DNA from: Parus major
Lineage: Eukaryota > Chordata > Aves > Passeriformes > Paridae
Direction: 5' to 3'
DNA: 64,000 nt
NCBI RefSeq assembly: GCF_001522545.3
Contig: NC_031770.1
Location: 11,193,327-11,257,326, forward strand
In this document: piece after piece, positions 58,501 to 64,000 of the stretch
How positions within the stretch are numbered: the first letter of the stretch is position 1
Layout of the letters: every line of letters starts with the position of its first letter
Made by a program: the position numbers and the translations under genes
Notes under the pieces: model-generated
Seen by the model: the letters and a program-made list of their open reading frames with translations, nothing else
The model's database searches: none
What the model was told of the DNA's origin: nothing

Positions 58501-61500
58501 TTCGGGATGGCAGCCCCCTCCCGGATGCCCGCAGCACCTACTCTGTCAGCAACAAGGAGCGGACGCTGACCCTGCAGAGTGCCAGCCCTGATGACAACGG
58601 GCTCTACTACTGCTGTGCCCGCAGTGCCGTCGGCTTCGTCTGCAGCCACAACAACTTCACACTCAATGTCATCGGTGAGCTGTGTCCCGGCTGTTACGCT
58701 GCCCTGCTCTGCTGCAGGGGAGCCCTCAGCCTTGTGTGACTGTCCTGGGCAGAGACAGACCCGACAAATCCCGGCCAGGCTGGAGCCCAGCCCTGTCTGT
58801 GGGTGTTAGTTTGCTCCTGTGTCTTTCTGGAGCAGATTTATGCTGTCTTCCCTTGTAACGCAGCACCCTGGAGGCTGTAGGTGCTCCTGCTTTTGCCAAT
58901 ATCATGCCATGTTGGTAGATGCCTTGTTGGCCTTCGGAGGCAAGGCCCAAGGAGGGCGGGAATTGTTGACACTAGGGGGGTATTTGGAACTGGACAAGGG
59001 AATTTTGCCATCCAGTGCCAGCTTTGAGCTGTTTGCTAGGAACCAGGGTGCTCGGGACCTTGCTGGAAACAGAAGGGGTTTTCCCCAGAGCAGCTCCTAC
59101 ATGCAGTCCTGGGCTCTGAGTCCATAACTCCAGCTGTGCTGGCACATTTTCCTCCTTCGGGCTTGTGGGGTGCGCCCAGCTCTTCTTTGAGCTTTCCCCA
59201 GAGCACTGGTGTGGGAACACCACAGGTCCCTCTGTCCCTCTCACCCTCCCGTGGTCTCTGCCATTGCAGACGAGAGCTTTCCTCAGGCAGTGATCGTCCC
59301 ACAGGACCTCATCGTGACCAAGAATGAAGAGGCCATGTTTGACTGCCAGTTTGCAGCTGTGCCCCCTCCCACGCAGGAATGGCTCTTTGAAGACAACCCC
59401 ATCACCAACAGATCCAAGTAATAGGGACCCCAGTGATGTGGGCAGGGCTGGGAGGAGAGGGGTGCTGTGTTCCAGAAGAGAGAGGTCAAACTCTAGTCTG
59501 TACACCAGGGCAAGCACGCAACATCAGAGTGGCCATGGGGATTGATTTCTAGCTTGACTGGCTTGGGTTTAGCAGGGTCCTCATGCCTGGAATTTACCTG
59601 AACAGGACTCGGGGAGCAGTTTGTCCACAGCTTGTCCCACACAAGTCTGTGGGGCTGTCAGTTCTAGATGCCCATGCATGATGGCCCCGCAGTTAGGGAT
59701 GTCTCTGAGCCCAAATGTGGTGATCCTATGGAGCCAGGGAAGCTCAGCTCCAGACACCCACTTGGGGCAGTTCACAATCAGGGATGTGTCCCAGTACCAG
59801 ATGCCAGCATGTGGTGGTCCCAGACTTGGGAACACCTCCCAGCCCCAAAACATCTGCACAGCAGTCACAGGGCCCATGGCTCTCTTGCACTTCCACATTC
59901 CTCCCCAGAGCCAGGAGTGTTTCTGAGCCCCAGACAGCCTGAGCATGGGGCAGTCTGCAGAGCAGGGACAGGGATCCAGAGCTGGGATGTGTCTCTCCCA
60001 GACTCTGGAAGGAAAGCAGTGCCATCTGGGTGCCGGATGCCCTCGGCCTGGCAGCCCCCGGGCGCCACCTTGTGTCCCCTGCCCCTTCTCCTGGCTCTGT
60101 GTGCTCTCAGAGCTGGCCCATGCCTGGTGTTGTGCATTTTTGGTGGGAGCCAGCTCTTCACCAAGACTTCTGTGAGCTTGTTTCCTCCATGAAGAATGCG
60201 TCCCAGCCATCTCCTTGTTTATGTGTGGTGGGAAGCTTTGTCTTGGCACCCTCTTGGTTTCACGGGCTCATACAGGACATCTCAGCGCTGTAGCTCTGGC
60301 CCATGTCCTGCAGAGATGCCCACTGAGCCCTTCTCTCCCCGCGTGCCCAGGACCACCGTGTTTGCCAATGGCTCCCTGCTGATCACCCAGGTGAGGGCTC
60401 GCAGCACCGGTGTCTATAAGTGCGTTGGCCACGGGCAGAGGGGGAAAGCTCTTGTGCTGAAGGCAACTCTGCGGCTGGCAGGTGAGGTCCTGGGGCTGGT
60501 GGCAGGGTGGGCAGTGGGCCCCAGAGTTCCAGTGCCACTCTGGAGCTGTGTGACAGTACAGCAGTGGGTCAATACATGCAGTGGCTCATCCTTGCAGTCT
60601 GGATGAGGGGAGCAAAAGCAGTTTGTGTGCTCTCTCCTTTAAATGGTGCCTCTTGTGTGAATGATGATGCTGGTGGGTTGGCTGCACGTTCTTGCCCTCT
60701 TTGAGCCTTGTGGTCTCTTGTTCCTCTCAGAGATCGAAGACATGCCACCCTTCTCCCCGAAGGTGTTGACAGCAAACCAGGGGCATCGCGTGTCCTGCAC
60801 TGCCCCACAAGGCATACCCACACCCCAGGTCTGGTGGGAGAGAAACCAGGAACGGGTTCCCACTGCTGGCAGGGTGTACCAAGAGGCAGAGCAGCTCATT
60901 TTCACCAGTATCACCGAGATGGATGCAGGGATCTACACGTGCCATGCTGCCAACAAGGCTGGAGAGAAGAAGCAGGAGCTGAGCATCACTGTGGCTAGTA
61001 GGAAACTTTCTGAAAAGGGTGGGAGCAGAAGAGGGGCTGGATAGGGGGTTAGGGTGAGCCGGGCAGCGTGGCTCATCACCTCACTGATAGAGAGGCACCT
61101 CTCATGCCTGAGCTGCGGAGCCCCATGGCTGGTTGCACCCCGCCTGTGTGTTCTGCACTGCTGCTGGCCAGAGGGGTAGTGAGTGGCTCTTTGTAACCCC
61201 TTGCCTTTGTGCCCAGCGGTACCCAAATGGGTGGAGATGCCCAAGGACAGCCAGCTGGAGGAGAGCAAGCCAGGATACCTGCACTGCCTCAGCAAGGCCT
61301 CCCTGAAACCCACCGTCACCTGGTACCGCAATGGTGTCTCCATTTCTGAGGTGAGGCAACAAGGCAAGCCCCTGCCCCTCATGGGCACTTATGCTGGGCA
61401 CCTGCTCTGCTGCTGCTGTTTCTCACCTTGTTCCTAGGCCCAGCTTCCCTGTCACCCCCATTTTGGCCATATTCCTGCCACTAGCTCTATCCTGCTGATG

Positions 61501-63737
61501 TGTGGGTGCACATTTGGCTTTTTCTTGCCACTTGGCTGGCAGTCAGCCCTGTGCTTTTGGGGCAGGGGCAAGAGAAAGGTCCCCGCAGCTTGTCTCAGTT
61601 CTCCGTGGGGGTCTCAGCAGGGATGTGTTTATCTGAAGCACGGTGTGGCATGTCAGCAGTGCCACAAGCGAGGGCTAATCCTAGGGCTGGTGACAGCGTC
61701 ATTTCTGCCCCGCTCCTTCCCCCGCTCTGGGCAGGACTCGCGGTTTGAGATCTCGGAGAACGGGACGCTGCGCATCAACAACGTGGAGGTGTACGATGGC
61801 ACCATGTACAAGTGTGTGAGCAGCACCCCGGCGGGCAGCATCGAGGGATACGCGCGGGTGCACGTGCTGGGTACGCCGCTCCCCGTGCGCCTGTGATACC
61901 TCCGGCTCCAGGGCCTCCTGTGGTGGGGACGGAGCCTAAAGGTCACCTCTGTCTGTTGCAGAGAAGCTGAAGTTCACCCCACCACCTCAGCCCCTGCAGT
62001 GCATGGAGTTTGATAAGGAGGTTACGGTGTCCTGCTCAGCCACGGGCCGGGAAAAACCCACCATCCAGTGGACTAAGACAGGTCAGGGGGATTTGGTTGT
62101 CATATGCCTGCTTCTGACCTGAGCCCACGGGAGCTTTATGCTGTCCCACCTCCAGTGTGGCCCAGTGCTTCCTGCACGGCTGCTGCATCCATCCTCTCAT
62201 GTCCTGCAGACGGGAGCAGCCTGCCATCCCATGTCAGCCACAATGCTGGCATCCTGTCCTTCCACAAGGTGAGCAGGAGCGACTCGGGAAACTACACGTG
62301 CATCGCCTCCAACAGGCCGCAGGGCGAGATCCGTGCCACCGTGCAGCTCGTGGTAGCAGGTGAGGGCTCTGTGACAGGCAGGGGCATCTCCTGCTGTGCT
62401 GGCCTTGCGCTGGCTTTGCCTGCATGGCAGAGAGAGCAGTGTCTGGCCTGACCCTGAGCTGTCCCACGGCACTGGGTGTCTGGTTTGTCAGTGCTTTGTG
62501 TGCAGCCTGAGAGGGCACGTGCCACTGTGCTGGCCATGCTCCCTTGTGGGAGCTTAGCACCATTCCCAGGAGCTGACAGCGTTGGTGTTGGCCTCTCTGC
62601 CCTCAGTTTACGTCACCTTCAAGCTGGAGCCGGAGCCCACAACGGTGTACCAGGGCCACACAGCCATGTTCCAGTGCCAGGCAGAAGGGGACCCTGTACC
62701 GCACATCCAGTGGAAAGGGAAGGACAAGATTTTGGAGCCCGGCAGGCTCCTGCCCAGGTACACAGCCTCCATCCCAAACTGACATGTAGCACAGCAGGAC
62801 ATTCCCAAGTATCCCTCATCCCTGCTCAGTATGAGGGTGCCAGTGGTGCAATCCTGGGTTCCCAGCTTGGTGGGCACATAATTTACTCCACGTGCCAGGA
62901 CCTGGACTCTCCTACCCCCAGGGTTTCCCTTTCTGCCACAGCCTGCCAAGCTGTGATTGAGCTGCAGTCATCTCTTCCTAAGTGTTGCACAGCCTGAGAT
63001 GGAAGCTGATGGCAGCGGGGGGATGTGAGGCTGAGGCATCCTGGGGTGGGGGGCTGCACGTGCCCCAAGCCTGTCTCTGCCCTCTGGTGTTTGCCAAGAG
63101 CTCTGTGCGTGTGCTTGGCAGGATTCAGATCATGCCCAATGGCTCCTTGGTGATTTACGATGTCACCACCGAGGACTCTGGAAAGTACACCTGCATCGCT
63201 GGCAACAGCTGCAACATCAAGCACCGGGAGGCCTTCCTCTACGTTGTAGGTAAGGAAGGTGCCCAGTGTTGGGACATGACCTCCTAGAATCCCTGTCAGT
63301 TTTAGGCCCTGCTTCTGGCCCTAGTTGGGCCTGCCAGGTAGTCACAGCAGCATCCCCACTGGAATGCAGCAGTGTGCTGTGGGATGTGCCCAGTGCGCTG
63401 TGGCTGGGTGAGGAGGTGGCCATAGCAGTGGGTGCAGGGCTGGGGGGCTTTTCACATCCCTCCAGCACATTCCTGAGCAGGATTTGGGAAATCCCTCTAC
63501 ACCCCCATGTGTTGGATGCTCTCTGTCCCACAGACAAGCCAGCAGCAGAAGAGGATGAGGGACCTGGCAGCCACACACCCTACAAGATGATCCAGACCAT
63601 TGGGCTCTCAGTGGGGGCGGCTGTTGCCTACATAATTATTGTGCTGGGGCTGATGTTCTACTGTAAGAAGAGGAGAAAAGCCAAGAGGCTGAAGAAGCAC
63701 CCAGAGGGCGAGGAGCCTGAAATGGAGTGTCTGAACG
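34530..63737 (+). CDS. PTK7: PTK7 inactive receptor tyrosine kinase, 5' part (14 exons), truncated by window end
   Basis: Exons: 34530-34578, 57037-57330, 57878-57980, 58484-58674, 59270-59417, 60351-60481, 60731-60997, 61217-61350, 61735-61870, 61962-62081, 62210-62359, 62607-62757, 63122-63249 and 63534-63737. All junctions keep frame, giving 735 codons plus 1 nt. PTK7 is a Wnt co-receptor-like pseudokinase controlling planar cell polarity and convergent extension. Seen here: signal peptide, seven Ig domains, one membrane span (about 689-711) and the start of the cytoplasmic region (CKKRRKAKRLKKH, EEPEMECLN). Family-typical stretches include GRSAILRCEV, TVFANGSLL, EIEDMP, SSTPAGSIEG, EKLKFTPPPQP and PYKMIQTIGLSVGAAVAYI. 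The last donor (AACG|GTGAGG) is intact, so the pseudokinase exons should lie beyond 64000. A second ATG at 34548 has the better Kozak context and would still give a signal peptide. Confidence 0.98.
36573..36612. repeat. (CCAAAA)n simple repeat
   Basis: About 40 nt of only A and C in repeating AAAACC units, in PTK7 intron 1. Confidence 0.9.
42930..43345. promoter_or_regulatory. AT-rich block with homeodomain, GATA and forkhead-type motifs
   Basis: About 400 bp of clearly AT-rich sequence inside an otherwise balanced or GC-rich intron. It contains TTAATTAA (43221-43228), GATAA (43186-43190), CTATTTTTA (about 43172), and ATAAACA (43319-43325). No repeat-family signature is seen. It may be a conserved enhancer; this is inference. 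Confidence 0.4.
48219..48417. promoter_or_regulatory. POU octamer and E-box cluster
   Basis: CAGATG (48219-48224), CATCTG (48274-48279), CATCTG (48306-48311) and a perfect octamer ATGCAAAT (48374-48381), followed by the palindrome CCGCCGTTCCGGCGG (48403-48417). This mix resembles neural bHLH/POU enhancers. Function is inferred. Confidence 0.35.
57037..57330 (+). other. PTK7: PTK7 exon 2: Ig domain 1
   Basis: Residues 17-115. The whole domain is in a single exon. Cysteines are in LRCEV and FQCLARN, the core Trp in EFEWLQNG, and the typical DAGVFQC motif is present. It ends NIK plus the first base of W115. Confidence 0.95.
57878..58674 (+). other. PTK7: PTK7 exons 3-4: Ig domain 2
   Basis: Residues 115-213, exons 57878-57980 and 58484-58674. 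Cysteines are in VLRCQIDGHPR and LYYCCARS, with Trp in TWQWFRDG. The intron between the two halves carries the polypyrimidine tract at 58040-58128. Confidence 0.95.
58040..58128 (+). repeat. Polypyrimidine (CT)n tract
   Basis: About 90 nt of almost pure C and T, beginning with (TC)n and continuing with CTTT and CTCC blocks, in PTK7 intron 3. It lies more than 350 nt from the true acceptor at 58483, so it is not simply the splice-site tract. Confidence 0.9.
59270..60481 (+). other. PTK7: PTK7 exons 5-6: Ig domain 3
   Basis: Residues 213-306, exons 59270-59417 and 60351-60481. It contains FDCQFAAVPPPTQEWLFEDN, then ITNRSK spliced directly to TTVFANGSLL, and VYKCVGHGQRG. It is about six residues shorter than human between NRS and TVFANGS. 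The 933-bp intron holds a degenerate minisatellite. Confidence 0.93.
59667..60005 (+). repeat. Degenerate tandem repeat (minisatellite), unit about 40-48 bp
   Basis: Six or seven diverged copies in PTK7 intron 5. Recurrent words are AGATGCC, GGGATGTgTC, GAGCCCCA, TGGTGGTCC/TGGTGATCC and CAGACTtGGG, at intervals near 45 bp. Units start at about 59667, 59715, 59754, 59800, 59848, 59890 and 59933. Confidence 0.6.
60731..60997 (+). other. PTK7: PTK7 exon 7: Ig domain 4
   Basis: Residues 306-395, a single-exon Ig domain. It opens with EIEDMPPFSPKV; cysteines are in RVSCTAPQG and IYTCHAANKAG, and Trp in VWWERNQ. The exon ends GCT A|GTAGGA. Confidence 0.95.
61217..61870 (+). other. PTK7: PTK7 exons 8-9: Ig domain 5
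   Basis: Residues 395-485, exons 61217-61350 and 61735-61870. Contains SQLEESKPGYLHCLSKA, TVTWYRNGVSISE, DSRFEISENGTLRINNVEVY and MYKCVSSTPAGSIEG. An NGT glycosylation site is present. Confidence 0.95.
61962..62359 (+). other. PTK7: PTK7 exons 10-11: Ig domain 6
   Basis: Residues 485-575, exons 61962-62081 and 62210-62359. Contains EKLKFTPPPQPLQCMEFDKE, VSCSATGREKPTIQWTK, then DGSSLP and SGNYTCIASNRPQGE. Confidence 0.95.
62607..63249 (+). other. PTK7: PTK7 exons 12-13: Ig domain 7
   Basis: Residues 575-668, exons 62607-62757 and 63122-63249. Contains VYVTFKLEPEPTTVYQGHTA, FQCQAEGDPVPHIQWKGKD, NGSLVIYDVTTEDSGKY and TCIAGNSCNIKHREA. The DPVPHI segment aligns with the mapped MT1-MMP cleavage site of human PTK7 and differs from it. 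Confidence 0.95.
63534..63737 (+). other. PTK7: PTK7 exon 14: membrane span and juxtamembrane region
   Basis: Residues 668-735. An acidic stalk (PAAEEDEGPGS) is followed by the membrane helix TIGLSVGAAVAYIIIVLGLM and a basic stop-transfer sequence CKKRRKAKRLKKH. The Cys-Lys junction and PEGEEPEMECLN match the family. Downstream to 64000 there is only intron 14. Confidence 0.95.
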
Positions 63738-64000
63738 GTGAGGCCGGTACGCCTGAGGGTGGGGGCTTCACTGCTGGCCCCCTGTCCCTGTGCTGGAGGG
63801 GCAGGGAGATCCCAGGGAACAGGACTCCTCCTAACCCATAGACTCTTGCTCTGGTTTTTGGCTGGTGAGAGCCAGCTTGGTGCTGCTCTACTCAAAGCAG
63901 AGACCTGCTGCCAGGTGAGAAGGAGGCAAGTTAGTGTGAAATCTGAATCCCAGCCTCACATTTTGGCCATCACTGTCTGCTGAGTTAGGTATCACTCCTG

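Noticed and set aside
60301..60350. Earlier acceptor (CCTGCAG, 60306-60312) for PTK7 exon 6
   Set aside because: Joining exon 5 there gives K-D-A-H and then a TGA stop; only the acceptor at 60350 keeps the Ig3 frame.

Overview
The window is vertebrate nuclear DNA, most likely from a bird or another sauropsid. All four genes are spliced with GT-AG introns, apart from one GC-AG intron. Promoters are CpG islands. Many introns are only about 80-150 bp, the coding parts are GC-rich, and in 64 kb I recognise no Alu, B1, L1 or other mammalian-type interspersed repeat. A SOUL/HEBP-family gene sits between KLC4 and PTK7, where I know of none in human, which also argues against a mammal. The species cannot be fixed from sequence alone.

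Layout. (1) 572-2158, minus strand: MRPL2, a mitochondrial ribosomal protein, complete in 6 coding exons (303 aa), with a CpG-island promoter at about 1.6-2.95 kb. (2) 13000-27360, plus strand: KLC4, kinesin light chain 4, complete in 15 coding exons (633 aa). The 5' noncoding exon(s) are not certain; candidate CpG-rich starts lie at about 2.3-2.9 kb (head-to-head with MRPL2) and 3.9-4.07 kb. (3) 27940-31602, plus strand: a complete 5-exon SOUL/heme-binding-protein gene (248 aa), starting only 207 bp after the KLC4 poly(A) signal. (4) 34530 to beyond 63737, plus strand: PTK7, a Wnt/planar-cell-polarity pseudokinase receptor. The signal peptide, all seven Ig domains, the transmembrane segment and the first cytoplasmic residues are present (735 codons in 14 exons). 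The pseudokinase exons lie beyond the right edge.

The genes form no pathway together: MRPL2 serves mitochondrial translation, KLC4 cargo transport, SOUL is a putative heme/porphyrin binder, and PTK7 acts in cell polarity. They are a syntenic block matching human 6p21.1 (MRPL2-KLC4-PTK7). The long noncoding parts are the region upstream of KLC4 (about 10 kb), KLC4 intron 12 (6.6 kb) and PTK7 intron 1 (22.5 kb). They hold candidate regulatory elements: a near-perfect 46-nt hairpin, a pair of inverted MEF2-like sites, an AT-rich homeodomain/forkhead-site block and a POU octamer with three E-boxes. They also hold simple repeats, a degenerate minisatellite and a polypyrimidine tract.

I found no wholly new gene system. 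The most interesting signals are the SOUL gene's position, the changed MT1-MMP cleavage site in PTK7, the hairpin, the noncoding element candidates, and a possible alternative terminal exon of KLC4.
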